NCBI RefSeq assembly: GCF_005434945.1
Contig: NZ_SKCH01000010.1
Span: 1 to 64,000 of the forward strand
Direction of reading: 5' to 3'
DNA length: 64,000 nucleotides
Source: Prescottella subtropica
Lineage (GTDB): Bacteria > Actinomycetota > Actinomycetes > Mycobacteriales > Mycobacteriaceae
Below, in pieces: positions 46,805-57,694 of this stretch. The position numbers were made by a program, and so were the translations under genes. The notes under the pieces are model-generated. The model saw only the letters and a program-made list of their open reading frames with translations. It was not told the origin of the DNA and made no database searches. Every line of letters starts with the position of its first letter. Position 1 is the first letter of the stretch.

Positions 46805-48247
46805 TTGAGTGACGCGGTGCAGAAGATATACGGCGGTCCCAGGCTGCGCCGGCTGCGTGAGGAGAGGGGGCTCACGCAGCTGGCGCTCGCCCGGATCCTG
46901 GATCTGTCGGCCAGCTACGTCAATCAACTCGAGAACGACCAGCGACCGCTCACCGTGCCGGTGCTACTCAAACTGAACGCGATGTTCGACCTGGATGCGC
47001 AGTTCTTCGCCGCCGAGTCCGACGCGCGACTGGCCGCCGACCTGCAGGACGTGCTGACCGCGCTCGGGACACCGGCGTCGTCGTCGACCATCGACGAGTT
47101 CGTGGCGCGTATGCCCGAGGTGGGGTACGCGCTGGTGGGCATGCACCGCCGGCTGCAGGCGGCGACCGAACAGCTCGAACAGTTCAGTGCGCATTTCACG
47201 GCCCCGTCCTCCGCGGACGCCGGTGAGGTGACCCCGATGCCGTTCGAGGAGGTGCGAGACTTCTTCTACGACAGGCATAACCACATCGCCGAACTCGACG
47301 ACGCCGCCGAACGGCTGTTCGTCGGCAGCGGTCTGCGGATCGGGTCGCTCGACACCCAGTTGACGGCGCTGCTCGAATCCGGATACGGCATCGTCGTCCG
47401 GTTGCGGAGCGACCCGCCCGACCGGCCCGGCCCCAAACGCCACTACGACGCCACCGGGCGTGTGCTGACCCTGTCGCGGCACCTGTCGCCCGGTCAGCGT
47501 GCCTTCCAGATCGCCACGCAGCTCGCGTTCCTCACCCAGTCGGAGGTGATCGACCGGCAGGTGGTCGCCGCGGTGACGCTCAGTGAGAACGCCCGGGAAC
47601 TCGCGAAGATCGGCCTGGCCAACTACTTCGCGGGCGCACTGTTGTTGCCGTACAACGAGTTCCTCGATGCCGCGGAGCGGCTGCACTACGACATCGACAT
47701 GCTGGCACTGCAGTTCGAGGTGGGGTTCGAGACGGTCTGCCATCGGTTGTCGACGATGCAGCGCCGCACCCGGCGGGGTGTTCCGTTCTTCTTCGTCCGC
47801 ACCGACCGGGCCGGGAACATCTCGAAACGGCAGTCCGCCACTGCCTTCCACTTCTCGCGGGTCGGTGGCAGCTGTCCCCTGTGGGTGGTGCACGACGCCT
47901 TCGGCACCCCCGACCGCATCCTCACCCAGGTGGCTCGCATGCCGGACGGGCGCACCTACCTGTGGATCGCGCGGACCGTCGACGGGGGTGCGTCCCCGTA
48001 CGGCACTCCCGAACGGAACTTTGCCGTCGGCCTCGGCTGCGACATCACCCACGCCGAACGACTCGTCTACTCGCAGGGACTGCGGCTCGACGAACGGATG
48101 TCGCCGGTGCCGATCGGTGCCGGATGCAAGATCTGTGAACGCACCGACTGCGCGCAGCGGGCCTTTCCGCAGATCGGCCGTCCGGTGCGCGCCGACGTGA
48201 ACGTCAGCAGCAGGCTGCCGTACCCGCCGGTCGAACGCGACCACTGA
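46805..48247 (+). CDS. prpR: Methylcitrate/short-chain fatty acid regulator PrpR (RamB family)
   Basis: PrpR/RamB proteins control propionate and acetate genes. The protein has an N-terminal XRE helix-turn-helix ([20 protein letters not shown]). A helical middle domain follows, then a C-terminal domain with four cysteines ([24 protein letters not shown]) known in PrpR to bind an Fe-S cluster. The start is uncertain: TTG 46805 gives 480 residues, GTG 46817 gives 476. It is divergent from prpDBC, consistent with local activation. Confidence 0.9.
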   Translation: MSDAVQKIYGGPRLRRLREERGLTQLALARILDLSASYVNQLENDQRPLTVPVLLKLNAMFDLDAQFFAAESDARLAADLQDVLTALGTPASSSTIDEFVARMPEVGYALVGMHRRLQAATEQLEQFSAHFTAPSSADAGEVTPMPFEEVRDFFYDRHNHIAELDDAAERLFVGSGLRIGSLDTQLTALLESGYGIVVRLRSDPPDRPGPKRHYDATGRVLTLSRHLSPGQRAFQIATQLAFLTQSEVIDRQVVAAVTLSENARELAKIGLANYFAGALLLPYNEFLDAAERLHYDIDMLALQFEVGFETVCHRLSTMQRRTRRGVPFFFVRTDRAGNISKRQSATAFHFSRVGGSCPLWVVHDAFGTPDRILTQVARMPDGRTYLWIARTVDGGASPYGTPERNFAVGLGCDITHAERLVYSQGLRLDERMSPVPIGAGCKICERTDCAQRAFPQIGRPVRADVNVSSRLPYPPVERDH

Positions 48248-48355
48248 CTCCTGCCGACCTGCACTTTCCTCGCGACGCGCCCCGGAAACAATCACAGATG
48301 CTTGATTCCGGGGCCTCGTCCTGTGATGCTCGTCTCATCATTCGAGGAGGCGTGT

Positions 48356-49153
48356 GTGACGGACTTGGACAAGATCGTCGACGACCTGCGTGCGGAAGGC
48401 GACGCGCTCGATGCGCTGGTCGCGGACCTGACCGAGGAGCAGTGGGCGACGTCGACGCCGGCCGTGGGGTGGTCGATCGCGCACCAGATCGGACACCTGC
48501 ACTGGACGGATCGGTCGTCGCTGCTGGCGGCCACCGACAACGACGCGTTCGCCGATCAGGTGACGGAAGCGTGGAAGAACCCGCACGGTTTCGTCGACGA
48601 CGCCGCCGACGTCGAGGCGCAGCGGCCGCCGCGCGACCTGCTCGCCGACTGGCGGGCCACCCGCGCGCGGCTCGCCGACGTCCTGCTCGATGTCCCGGCG
48701 GGCACGAAGCTCCCGTGGTACGGGCCGCCGATGGGCGCGGCGTCCATGGCGACGGCCCGGCTGATGGAGACGTGGGCGCACGGCCGGGACGTCGCCGACA
48801 CACTCGGGATCCGCACCGAACCGACGCCGCGACTGCGGCACATCGCGCGACTCGGTGTCCGGACCCGGAACTTCGCGTTCGACGTCCACCAGTTGCCGCC
48901 ACCCACAGCGGAATTCCGTATCGAGCTCACGGCACCCGACGGTTCCGTCTGGACGTTCGGACCGGATGATGCGGCCCAGCGGGTGACCGGCCCGGCCGAG
49001 GACTTCTGCCTGCTCGTCACCCAGCGCATCCACCGCGACGGCACCGCGCTCACCGCGACCGGCGCCGACGCCGACCGGTGGCTCGGTATCGCGCAGGCCT
49101 TCGCGGGCCTGCCCGGGGTCGGACGTGACACGACAGCGGAGGCGACGCAGTGA
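48356..49153 (+). CDS. TIGR03084/DinB-like metal-binding protein
   Basis: This 265-residue protein resembles the mycothiol-dependent maleylpyruvate isomerase fold, with likely metal ligands in [19 protein letters not shown] and [10 protein letters not shown]. The start is GTG 48356 behind GAGGAGG. It overlaps the DUF1446 gene by four bases, so it belongs to the acyl-CoA operon. Its reaction is unknown. It could use a thiol cofactor such as mycothiol. Confidence 0.8.
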   Translation: MTDLDKIVDDLRAEGDALDALVADLTEEQWATSTPAVGWSIAHQIGHLHWTDRSSLLAATDNDAFADQVTEAWKNPHGFVDDAADVEAQRPPRDLLADWRATRARLADVLLDVPAGTKLPWYGPPMGAASMATARLMETWAHGRDVADTLGIRTEPTPRLRHIARLGVRTRNFAFDVHQLPPPTAEFRIELTAPDGSVWTFGPDDAAQRVTGPAEDFCLLVTQRIHRDGTALTATGADADRWLGIAQAFAGLPGVGRDTTAEATQ

Positions 49154-50931
49154 CGATCCCGACGGCAGCCCCGACGACAGTCCCGACGACGGCCCCGGTG
49201 CGGATCGGCAACTGTTCCGGCTTCTACGGAGACCGGCTCTCCGCGATGCGGGAGATGCTCACCGGCGGTGACCTCGACTACCTCACCGGCGACTACCTGG
49301 CCGAGTTGACGATGCTCATCCTCGGCCGCGACCGGTTGAAGGACCCGTCCCGCGGATACGCGAAAACCTTTCTGCGGCAGGCGGAGGACTGTCTCGGGCT
49401 CGCCCTGGAGAAGGGCGTGAAGATCGTCGCGAACGCCGGCGGACTCAACCCTGCCGGTCTCGCCGACGCGCTCCGCGAAGTGAACGACCGGCTCGGACTG
49501 CACGCCACGATCGCCCATGTCGAAGGCGACGATCTCATCGCCCGCGCCGGCGAACTCGGTCTCGACCGCGACATCGCCCCGCTCACCGCCAACGCCTACC
49601 TTGGCGCGTGGGGGATCGTCGACTGCCTGCACGCGGGCGCCGACGTCGTCGTCACCGGCCGCGTCACCGACGCCTCCGTCCTCGTCGGACCAGCTGCCGC
49701 GCACTTCGGTTGGGCGCGTGACGACTTCGACCGGCTCGCGGGTGCCGTCGTCGCCGGGCACGTCATCGAATGCGGCACCCAGGCCGCCGGTGGCAACTAC
49801 TCGTGGTTCACCGAGATCGGCGACCTCACCCGGCCCGGCTTCCCGATCGCCGAGATCCACGCCGACGGCGCGTCCGTCATCACCAAACATGCGGGCACCG
49901 GGGGCGCGGTCACCGTCGGCACCGTCACCGCGCAACTGCTGTACGAGATCACCGGCGGCCGCTACGCGAACCCCGACGTCACCGCCCGCATGGACACGAT
50001 CGTCCTGTCCGACGACGGACCCGACCGTGTCCGCATCAGCGGGGTCCGCGGGGAGGCGCCTCCACCGCAGTACAAGGTGTCGCTCAACGCGCTCGCCGGA
50101 TTCCGCAACGAGGCCACGTTCGTGCTCACCGGCCTGGACATCGAGGCCAAGGCGGAACTGGTGCGCCGGCAACTGGAGTCGTGGCTGACGACCCGACCGC
50201 AGGAACTCGACTGGACTCTCGCCCGCACCGACCACCCGAACGCCGACACCGAGGAGGCCGCGAGCGCACTGCTGCGGTGCACGGTCCGCGACACCGACCC
50301 GAATGTGGTGGGACGCGCCTTCTCGTCCGTCGCCGTGGAACTCGCCCTTGCGAGCTACCCGGGTTTCACGCTCACCGCACCGCCGTCGCACGGGCAGCCG
50401 TACGCGGTGTTCACCCCCGGCTACGTCGACGCCGGACAGGTGCCGCACATCGCGGTCCACCCCGACGGCACCCGCGTCGACATCACGCCGAGTGGCACGA
50501 CGAAAGAACTCGAGGGCGTCCCGGAACCCGATCTCCCGCAACCGTTCACCGACGACGCTGCCGGCACCGTCACCGTCCCGCTCGGGACGGTCGCGGCCGC
50601 CCGCAGTGGCGACAAGGGCGGCAACGCCAACGTCGGAGTGTGGGTCCGCACCGACGACGCCTGGCGCTGGCTCGTGCACACCCTCACCGTCGGCGAGCTG
50701 AAACGACTTCTCCCCGAAGCGGAACCGCTCACCGTCACCCGGCACGTGCTGCCGAACCTGCGGGCGGTCAACTTCGTGATCGAGGGAATCCTCGGGCGTG
50801 GCGTCGCCTCCCAGGCCCGCTTCGACCCGCAGGCCAAGGGCCTCGGCGAATGGCTGCGCTCCCGGCACATCGACATCCCGGTGGCACTCGTACCCGACTA
50901 CCGCAACGAACTCGAGGAAGGCCACGCGTGA
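49150..50931 (+). CDS. Acyclic terpene utilisation AtuA-like protein (DUF1446)
   Basis: This 593-residue protein belongs to the DUF1446/AtuA family ([74 protein letters not shown]). AtuA is needed for citronellol and geraniol growth in Pseudomonas, but its biochemistry is unknown. The order here (DUF1446, fadE, accD, accA, fadE, echA) matches M. tuberculosis Rv0976c-Rv0971c. The GTG start overlaps the previous stop. Confidence 0.85.
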   Translation: MTIPTAAPTTVPTTAPVRIGNCSGFYGDRLSAMREMLTGGDLDYLTGDYLAELTMLILGRDRLKDPSRGYAKTFLRQAEDCLGLALEKGVKIVANAGGLNPAGLADALREVNDRLGLHATIAHVEGDDLIARAGELGLDRDIAPLTANAYLGAWGIVDCLHAGADVVVTGRVTDASVLVGPAAAHFGWARDDFDRLAGAVVAGHVIECGTQAAGGNYSWFTEIGDLTRPGFPIAEIHADGASVITKHAGTGGAVTVGTVTAQLLYEITGGRYANPDVTARMDTIVLSDDGPDRVRISGVRGEAPPPQYKVSLNALAGFRNEATFVLTGLDIEAKAELVRRQLESWLTTRPQELDWTLARTDHPNADTEEAASALLRCTVRDTDPNVVGRAFSSVAVELALASYPGFTLTAPPSHGQPYAVFTPGYVDAGQVPHIAVHPDGTRVDITPSGTTKELEGVPEPDLPQPFTDDAAGTVTVPLGTVAAARSGDKGGNANVGVWVRTDDAWRWLVHTLTVGELKRLLPEAEPLTVTRHVLPNLRAVNFVIEGILGRGVASQARFDPQAKGLGEWLRSRHIDIPVALVPDYRNELEEGHA

Positions 50932-52076
50932 CCATGTGGGACACCCCGGAACGACAGCAACTCCGCAAGACCGTCCGCTCGTTCGTGGAGCAGGAGATCC
51001 TGCCGTACCAGGACGACTGGGAACGCGACGGCGAGATCCCGCGAGAGCTGCATCGCAAGGCCGCGGCCCTGGGACTGCTCGGCGCCGGCTTCCCGGAGCA
51101 CGTCGGCGGCGAGGGCGGTGACCTGGTCGACGCCGTCGTCATCTGCGAGGAGATGCACCAGGCCGGCGCGTCCGGGGGCCTGTTCGCGTCCCTGTTCACG
51201 TGCGGGATCGCACTGCCGCACCTCGTTGCGGCCGGTGACCCGGACCAGATCGAACACTGGGTGCGGCCCACCCTCGCCGGCGAGAAGATCGGCTCGCTCG
51301 CCGTCACCGAACCCGGTGGCGGCTCCGACGTCGGACACCTGCGCACCACCGCGGTTCGGGACGGTGACCATTACATCGTCAACGGATCCAAGACGTTCAT
51401 CACGTCCGCGGTACGCGCCGACTTCGTCGTCACCGCCGTCCGCACCGGCGGGGCGGGTGCCGGTGGGGTATCGCTGCTCGTGATCGAGAAGGGCACACCG
51501 GGATTCGAGGTAGCCCGCAAACTCGACAAGATGGGCTGGCGGGCGTCGGACACCGCGGAACTGGCGTTCGTCGACTGCCGTGTCCCCGCGGGCAACCTGG
51601 TGGGCATCGAGAATTCGGGGTTCGCGCAGATCGCGCAGGCGTTCCTCACCGAACGTATCGCGCTGGCCGCGCAGGCGTATGCGAGTGCGCAACGCTGCCT
51701 GGACCTCACGATCCGGTGGTGCCGCGACCGCGACACGTTCGGCCGGCCCCTGATCTCCCGGCAGGCCGTGCAGAACACCCTCACCGAGATGATGCGGCGC
51801 ACCGACGTCGCCCGCGTCTACACGCGGACCCTGGTCGAACGTTCGCTCACCTCGGACGAGGACTTCGTCGCCGAGGTGTGCTTCGCGAAGAACACCGCCG
51901 TCGAGGCCGTGGAATGGGTTGCGCACCAGGCCGTCCAACTGTTCGGCGGCATGGGCTACATGCGTGAGAGTGAAGTGGAGAGGCAGTACCGGGACATGCG
52001 CATTCTGGGAATCGGCGGCGGCACCACGGAGATCCTGACCGCCCTGGCCGCGAAGCGATTGGGGTACCACGCGTGA
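50928..52076 (+). CDS. Acyl-CoA dehydrogenase (FadE13 type)
   Basis: This 382-residue flavoprotein has the acyl-CoA dehydrogenase signatures AVTEPGGGSDVGHLRT and GKTFIT-like SKTFITSAVRADFVV. The classic catalytic Glu near the C-terminus is replaced by Gly (IGGGTTEI). As in long-chain and isovaleryl types, Glu242 (LTERIAL) is the likely base. The start is GTG 50928 behind GAGGAAGG; the next ATG is 50934. It overlaps the genes on both sides by four bases. Confidence 0.88.
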   Translation: MTMWDTPERQQLRKTVRSFVEQEILPYQDDWERDGEIPRELHRKAAALGLLGAGFPEHVGGEGGDLVDAVVICEEMHQAGASGGLFASLFTCGIALPHLVAAGDPDQIEHWVRPTLAGEKIGSLAVTEPGGGSDVGHLRTTAVRDGDHYIVNGSKTFITSAVRADFVVTAVRTGGAGAGGVSLLVIEKGTPGFEVARKLDKMGWRASDTAELAFVDCRVPAGNLVGIENSGFAQIAQAFLTERIALAAQAYASAQRCLDLTIRWCRDRDTFGRPLISRQAVQNTLTEMMRRTDVARVYTRTLVERSLTSDEDFVAEVCFAKNTAVEAVEWVAHQAVQLFGGMGYMRESEVERQYRDMRILGIGGGTTEILTALAAKRLGYHA

Positions 52077-53671
52077 CGATCCTGCGATCGACCCTCGACA
52101 CCGCCTCCCTGGAGTACGTGTCGGCGGCCGAAACCATGACGACCAAGCTCTCCGACCTCGAGGTCGAACACGCCAAGGCCCTCGCCGGCGGCGGCGAGAA
52201 GTACGTCGAGCGGCACCACAAGCGCGGCAAACTGCTGGCCCGTGAACGCATCGAACTGCTCCTCGACGAGGATTCCCCGTTCCTGGAGTTGTCGCCGCTC
52301 GCCGCGTGGGGCAGCCAGTTCCCGGTCGGGGCGTCCACGATCGTCGGGATCGGCACGGTCAGCGGCGTCGAATGCCTGATCGTCGCCAGCGATCCGACGG
52401 TCCGCGGCGGCACCTCGAACCCGTGGACGCTCAAGAAGGGGTTCCGCGCCAACGACATCGCCGTCGCCAACCGGCTGCCGGTGATCTCCCTCGTCGAATC
52501 CGGTGGTGCCGACCTGCCGACTCAGAAGGAGGTGTTCATCCCCGGCGGACGCATGTTCCGCGACCTCACCCGACTGTCCGCGGCCGGAATCCCCACCATC
52601 GCACTGGTGTTCGGCAACTCCACCGCCGGTGGCGCCTACATCCCCGGCATGTCCGACCACGTCGTGATGATCAAGGAGCGGTCCAAGGTGTTCCTGGCCG
52701 GGCCGCCGCTGGTGAAGATGGCCACCGGCGAGGAGTCCGACGACGAATCCCTCGGCGGCGCCGAGATGCACGCCCGCACCTCGGGTCTGGCCGATTACTT
52801 CGCGCAGGACGAGCAGGACGCCATCCGCATCGGACGCAGCATCGTCGCCCGCCTGAACTGGCGCAAACAGGGGCCGCCGCCGCGTTCCGAGGTGATCGAA
52901 CCCCTCTACGACGCCGAGGATCTACTCGGCATCGTGCCGGAGGACCTGAAGATTCCGTTCGATCCACGGGAGGTGATCGCCCGCATCGTCGACGGCTCCG
53001 ACTTCGACGAGTTCAAGCCGCTGTACGGCAGTTCGCTCGTCACCGGCTGGGCGCAGCTGCACGGGTATCCGATCGGCATTCTCGCCAACGCCCGCGGAAT
53101 CCTGTTCAGCGAGGAAGCCCAGAAGGCTACCCAGTTCATCCAGCTCGCCAACCGGTCGAACACGCCGTTGCTGTTCCTGCACAACACCACCGGCTACATG
53201 GTCGGCAAGGAGTACGAGGAGGGCGGCATGATCAAACACGGGTCGATGATGATCAACGCGGTCTCCAACTCCACCGTCCCGCACATCTCGATCCTGCTCG
53301 GCGCCTCCTACGGAGCCGGTCACTACGGCATGTGCGGACGCGCCTTCGATCCCCGATTCCTGTTCGCGTGGCCCAGCTCCAAGTCCGCCGTCATGGGCGG
53401 CGCGCAACTCGCCGGTGTCGTCTCCATCGTCGGCCGCGCCGCCGCCGAGGCCCGCGGGCAGGCGTTCGATCCCGAGGCCGACGCCGGGATGCGCGCCATG
53501 ATCGAGAACCAGATCGAGGCCGAATCGCTGCCGACGTTCCTGTCCGGGATGCTCTACGACGACGGCGTCATCGACCCCCGCGACACCCGCACGGTGGTGG
53601 GAATGTGCCTGTCGGCCATTGCCACCGCCCCGATCGAGGGCGCCGCCAACTTCGGTGTCTTCCGGATGTGA
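52073..53671 (+). CDS. accD2: Acyl-CoA carboxylase carboxyltransferase subunit (AccD2 type)
   Basis: The 532-residue protein is the beta subunit of a biotin-dependent acyl-CoA carboxylase. It has the two oxyanion motifs (FGNSTAGGAYIPGMSDHVVM and LLGASYGAGHYGMCG). The methylcrotonyl-/geranyl-CoA type is the closest functional class, but the sequence alone does not fix the substrate. The length matches M. tuberculosis AccD2. It is flanked by the biotin carboxylase gene. Confidence 0.9.
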   Translation: MTILRSTLDTASLEYVSAAETMTTKLSDLEVEHAKALAGGGEKYVERHHKRGKLLARERIELLLDEDSPFLELSPLAAWGSQFPVGASTIVGIGTVSGVECLIVASDPTVRGGTSNPWTLKKGFRANDIAVANRLPVISLVESGGADLPTQKEVFIPGGRMFRDLTRLSAAGIPTIALVFGNSTAGGAYIPGMSDHVVMIKERSKVFLAGPPLVKMATGEESDDESLGGAEMHARTSGLADYFAQDEQDAIRIGRSIVARLNWRKQGPPPRSEVIEPLYDAEDLLGIVPEDLKIPFDPREVIARIVDGSDFDEFKPLYGSSLVTGWAQLHGYPIGILANARGILFSEEAQKATQFIQLANRSNTPLLFLHNTTGYMVGKEYEEGGMIKHGSMMINAVSNSTVPHISILLGASYGAGHYGMCGRAFDPRFLFAWPSSKSAVMGGAQLAGVVSIVGRAAAEARGQAFDPEADAGMRAMIENQIEAESLPTFLSGMLYDDGVIDPRDTRTVVGMCLSAIATAPIEGAANFGVFRM

Positions 53672-53682
53672 GGCACCGGAAA

Positions 53683-55683
53683 ATGAGTAAGCCCATGATC
53701 CGATCCGTTCTGGTCGCCAACCGCGGTGAGATCGCCCGTCGCGTCTTCGCGACGTGCCGGCGCACCGGTGTCGGCACCGTCGCCGTCTTCTCCGATCCCG
53801 ACGCCGCCGCCCCCCACGTCGCCGAGGCCGACGCCGCCGTCCGCCTGCCCGGTGCGACACCCGCCGACACCTATCTGCAGATCGACAAGATCGTCGACGC
53901 CGCCCGCACGTCCGGGGCCGACGCCGTCCACCCCGGGTACGGGTTCCTGTCCGAGAACGCCGACTTCGCCCGCGCCGTCGAGGCCGCCGGCCTCACCTGG
54001 ATCGGCCCGCCCGTCAAGGCCATCGAACTCATGGGCTCCAAGGTCGAATCCAAGCGGATCATGGCCGACGCCGGTGTCCCCGTCCTCGCCGAACTCGATC
54101 CCGCCACCGTCACCGACGCAGACCTGCCGGTGCTGGTGAAGGCGTCCGCCGGTGGCGGCGGACGCGGCATGCGCGTCGTGCGCGAGTTGTCGGCGCTGCC
54201 CGGCGAGATCGAGGCCGCCCGCCGGGAAGCGCAGTCCGCGTTCGGGGATCCGACGGTGTTCTGCGAGCGCTACCTCGAGACCGGACGCCACATCGAGGTC
54301 CAGGTGATGGCCGACGGCCACGGCACCGTGTGGGCGATCGGCGAACGCGAATGCTCCCTCCAACGCCGCCACCAGAAGGTCGTCGAGGAGGCGCCGTCGC
54401 CGTTGGTGCAGCGCATTCCGTCCATGCGGGACAAGCTCTTCCATGCGGCCCGGCTCGCCGCGACGGTGATCGGGTACGAAGGTGCCGGCACGGTCGAGTT
54501 CCTCGCTGATGAAAACGGTGGTTTCTTCTTCCTCGAGATGAACACCCGCCTGCAGGTGGAGCATCCGGTCACCGAGTGCACCACCGGACTCGACCTCGTC
54601 GAGATGCAACTACAGGTCGCGTCCGGGACGCCGCTGCCGCCGGAGCCACCGCAGATCCGCGGGCACTCGATCGAGGTCCGGTTGTACGCCGAGGATCCCG
54701 CCCACGGCTGGCGTCCGCAGTCCGGCACCGTCGAACGCATCGAGGTCCCCGACGCCACAGCCGCGTTCGAGATCCTGGACCGGACCGGGGTCCGGCTCGA
54801 CTCCGGCGTCGAGGACGGCTCCGTGGTGAGCGTGTTCTACGACCCGATGCTCGCGAAGGTGATCTCGTATGCGCCCACCCGTGGGCAGGCCGCGCAGGTA
54901 CTGGCGTCCGCGCTGGCCCGGATGCGGCTGCACGGGCTGACCACCAACCGGGATCTGCTCGTCACCGTGCTGCGGCATCCGGCGTTCCTCGCCGGCGACA
55001 CCGACACCGCGTTCTTCGACACCCACGGCCTCGACGTGCTGTCCCGGCCGCTCGCCGACGAGGCCGCGGAGACACTGTCCGCACTCGCCGCGGCCCTCGC
55101 GGACGCCGCCGCGAACCGGGCTGCGGCCCCGGTGAACCGGGGCCTGCCGAGCGGCTGGCGGAACCTGCCGTCCCAGCCGCAGGTCAAGCGCTACACCGGA
55201 ATCCACGACGACCACGACGTCCGTTACCGGCTCACCCGATCCGGGCTGCACGCCGAGGGTCACCCCGACGTCACGCTCGTCTCGTCCGAGTCCGATGTCG
55301 TCGTCCTCGACATCGCCGGGCTGCGACGCCGCTTCGACGTCGCCCGCTACGGCGCGCTCGTATGCGTCGACTCGCCGCTCGGGCCGGTGACCCTCACCGC
55401 CGTCCCGCGGTTCGTCGACCCGTCGACCGTCGTCGCCGAGGGCTCGCTGCTCGCACCGATGCCCGGCGCGGTGATCCGGCTCGGTGCCGCCGTCGGCGAC
55501 CGCGTCGAGGCCGGACAGCCGATCCTGTGGCTCGAGGCCATGAAGATGGAACACACCGTCAAGGCCCCCGTCACCGGGGTGCTCACCGAACTGTCCGTCG
55601 ACGTCGGCCGGCAGGTCGACGTCGGTGCCGTCCTGGCCGTCGTCGAAACCGAAACCGCAGTGTCCGAAGGGGAGTCCGCATGA
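53683..55683 (+). CDS. accA2: Biotin carboxylase/biotin carrier subunit (AccA2 type)
   Basis: The 666-residue protein has the biotin carboxylase ATP-grasp core (MIRSVLVANRGEIARRVFAT, KASAGGGGRGMRVV, FLEMNTRLQVEHPVTE). The C-terminal carrier domain holds biotinylated Lys621 in LEAMKMEH. It is the ATP-using half of the acyl-CoA carboxylase with the AccD2-like subunit 11 bases upstream. The start is ATG 53683. Its size matches M. tuberculosis AccA2. Confidence 0.92.
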   Translation: MSKPMIRSVLVANRGEIARRVFATCRRTGVGTVAVFSDPDAAAPHVAEADAAVRLPGATPADTYLQIDKIVDAARTSGADAVHPGYGFLSENADFARAVEAAGLTWIGPPVKAIELMGSKVESKRIMADAGVPVLAELDPATVTDADLPVLVKASAGGGGRGMRVVRELSALPGEIEAARREAQSAFGDPTVFCERYLETGRHIEVQVMADGHGTVWAIGERECSLQRRHQKVVEEAPSPLVQRIPSMRDKLFHAARLAATVIGYEGAGTVEFLADENGGFFFLEMNTRLQVEHPVTECTTGLDLVEMQLQVASGTPLPPEPPQIRGHSIEVRLYAEDPAHGWRPQSGTVERIEVPDATAAFEILDRTGVRLDSGVEDGSVVSVFYDPMLAKVISYAPTRGQAAQVLASALARMRLHGLTTNRDLLVTVLRHPAFLAGDTDTAFFDTHGLDVLSRPLADEAAETLSALAAALADAAANRAAAPVNRGLPSGWRNLPSQPQVKRYTGIHDDHDVRYRLTRSGLHAEGHPDVTLVSSESDVVVLDIAGLRRRFDVARYGALVCVDSPLGPVTLTAVPRFVDPSTVVAEGSLLAPMPGAVIRLGAAVGDRVEAGQPILWLEAMKMEHTVKAPVTGVLTELSVDVGRQVDVGAVLAVVETETAVSEGESA

Positions 55684-56843
55684 GCAGCTTCATCGAGACC
55701 GACGAGCAGAAGGCGCTGCGGGCCGCGGTGTCCACACTTGCGCAGCGCTACAACTACGTCGACTACGTTCTGCCCAAGGCGCGCAAGGGTGAACCGCTCA
55801 CCGAACTGTGGACCGAGGCCGGCAAGCTCGGTTTCCTCGGCGTCAACCTGTCCGAGGAGTACGGCGGCGGGGGAGCAGGCATCTACGAACTCGCCCTCGT
55901 CCAGGAGGAACTCGCTGCGCAGGGCGCCGGCCTGCTACTCGTCGTCGTCTCACCCGCGATCTGCGGCACCATCATCGGCAAGTACGGCACCGACGCCCAG
56001 AAACAGGACTGGCTCACCGCACTCGCCGACGGCTCCAAGATCATGGCGTTCGGCATCACCGAACCCGACGCCGGCTCCAACTCGCACAGGATCACCACCA
56101 CCGCCCGCAGAGACGGCGACCAGTGGATCCTGCGCGGCAACAAGGTCTACATCTCCGGCGTCGACCAGGCCGACGCGGTCCTGATCGTCGCCCGCACCGA
56201 GGACCACAAGACGGGCAAACTCAAGCCCGCGCTGTTCATCGTCCCCACCGACGCCGACAACCTCGTCGCGACCCGGATGGAGATGGACATCGTCGAACCC
56301 GACCACCAGTTCACGCTGTTCCTCGACGACGTCCGACTCCCCGCCGACGCGCTCGTCGGATCGGAGGATGCCGCGCTGATGCAACTGTTCGCGGGCCTGA
56401 ACCCGGAACGCATCCTCGGCGCCGCGATGGCGATCGGTATGGGCCGCTGGGCGCTCGACAGGGGGGTGCAGTTCGCGAAGGAACGCACCGTGTGGAACAC
56501 CCCGATCGGTGCGCACCAGGGTCTCGCGCACCCGCTCGCACAGTGCAAGATCGAACTCGAGCTCGCCAAGCTGATGATGCAGAAGGCCGCGACCCTCTAC
56601 GACAACGGCGACGACTTCGGGGCCGCCGAGGCCGCCAACATGGCCAAGTACGCGGCCGCCGAGGCCAGCATCAAGACCCTCGACCAGGCCATCCAGACCC
56701 ACGGCGGCGGCGGACTGGCCAAGGAGTACGGGCTGGCGGCGATGCTCGGGGCCGCCCGCATCGCGCGCGTCGCGCCGGTCAGCCGCGAGATGATCCTCAA
56801 CTTCGTCTCCCAGCATTCGCTGGGCCTGCCCAAGTCGTACTAG
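55680..56843 (+). CDS. Acyl-CoA dehydrogenase (FadE12 type)
   Basis: This 387-residue acyl-CoA dehydrogenase has FGITEPDAGSNSHRITTTA, VYISGVDQADAVLIVART and KERTVWNTPIGAHQGLAHPL. The usual C-terminal catalytic Glu motif is absent (APVSREMI). Glu243 in NPERIL is the likely base. It overlaps the accA2 stop by four bases and pairs with the FadE13-like enzyme in the same pathway. Confidence 0.88.
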   Translation: MSSFIETDEQKALRAAVSTLAQRYNYVDYVLPKARKGEPLTELWTEAGKLGFLGVNLSEEYGGGGAGIYELALVQEELAAQGAGLLLVVVSPAICGTIIGKYGTDAQKQDWLTALADGSKIMAFGITEPDAGSNSHRITTTARRDGDQWILRGNKVYISGVDQADAVLIVARTEDHKTGKLKPALFIVPTDADNLVATRMEMDIVEPDHQFTLFLDDVRLPADALVGSEDAALMQLFAGLNPERILGAAMAIGMGRWALDRGVQFAKERTVWNTPIGAHQGLAHPLAQCKIELELAKLMMQKAATLYDNGDDFGAAEAANMAKYAAAEASIKTLDQAIQTHGGGGLAKEYGLAAMLGAARIARVAPVSREMILNFVSQHSLGLPKSY

Positions 56844-56853
56844 GGGAATGCCG

Positions 56854-57639
56854 ATGACGGATCGTCTCGTCCGCTACGACGTCGCCGACGGCCTGGCGAC
56901 GCTGACCCTGGACTCGCCGCGCAACCGCAACGCCATCTCGAGCCGGCTCGTCGCCGAGCTGCGGCAGGGTCTGTCCGACGCCGCCGCCGACGCGTCCGTC
57001 CGCGCCGTCGTCCTCACCCACACCGGCGGCACGTTCTGTGCCGGGGCCGACCTGTCCGAGGCGAGCACCGCCGCGGAGACGACACCCCAGGAACTCGCCG
57101 CGCAGCGCACGACACAGATGACCGAGCTGCTGCGCGTCATCGTCGAACTACCCAAACCGGTGATCGGACGCCTCGACGGGCACGTCCGCGCCGGCGGAAT
57201 GGGGCTGGTCGGGGCGTGCGACATCGTCGTCGCCGGACCCGACACCACGTTCGCACTCACCGAGGCCCGCCTCGGGCTGGCGGCGTCGATCATCTCGCTG
57301 ACGGTGATCCCTCGGCTCACGTCCCGGGCCGCCGGACGCTACTTCCTCACCGGGGAGAAGTTCGGCCCCCACGAGGCGGAGGCGATCGGACTGATCAGCG
57401 AAGCCGTCCCCGACACGGGCAAGGCGATCGGCGAACTGGCGGCCGCACTGCGGAAATGTTCCCCGCAGGGGCTCGCCGAATCGAAGAAACTCACCACGAT
57501 GCGGATGCTCGCCGACTTCGACCGGTACGCGGACGGCCTCGCCCAGCAGTCCGCGCGACTGTTCGGAACCGCGGAGGCCGTCGAGGGCATGACCGCGTTC
57601 CTCCAGAAGCGGCCGCCGGCCTGGGCGGGGGAGGGGTGA
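56854..57639 (+). CDS. Enoyl-CoA hydratase (EchA7 type)
   Basis: This 261-residue crotonase-fold enzyme has the oxyanion segments GTFCAGADLSEA and GHVRAGGMGLVGACDIVVA. An atypical Arg-Leu replaces the usual AVNG stretch (IGRLDGHVRAGG). The start is ATG 56854, seven bases after GGGGA; ATG 56848 abuts that element. It hydrates an unsaturated acyl-CoA made by the FadE and carboxylase enzymes. It is last in the operon. Confidence 0.87.
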   Translation: MTDRLVRYDVADGLATLTLDSPRNRNAISSRLVAELRQGLSDAAADASVRAVVLTHTGGTFCAGADLSEASTAAETTPQELAAQRTTQMTELLRVIVELPKPVIGRLDGHVRAGGMGLVGACDIVVAGPDTTFALTEARLGLAASIISLTVIPRLTSRAAGRYFLTGEKFGPHEAEAIGLISEAVPDTGKAIGELAAALRKCSPQGLAESKKLTTMRMLADFDRYADGLAQQSARLFGTAEAVEGMTAFLQKRPPAWAGEG

Positions 57640-57644
57640 AACGA

Positions 57645-57681
57645 GGCGAGGGCGGTGACCGTGACGGTCACCGCCCTCGCC
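57645..57681 (+). terminator. Bidirectional terminator after the acyl-CoA operon
   Basis: A perfect 16-bp stem (57645-57660 with 57666-57681) lies between the converging echA-like gene and the small minus-strand gene, and can end both transcripts. Confidence 0.82.
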
Positions 57682-57694
57682 GGGGAGATCGGGC

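Noticed and set aside
52306-53682. 459-codon N-terminal extension of the biotin carboxylase frame
   Set aside because: It is the shifted frame of accD2. The biotin carboxylase domain begins at the ATG at 53683 (MSKPMIRSVLVANRGE).
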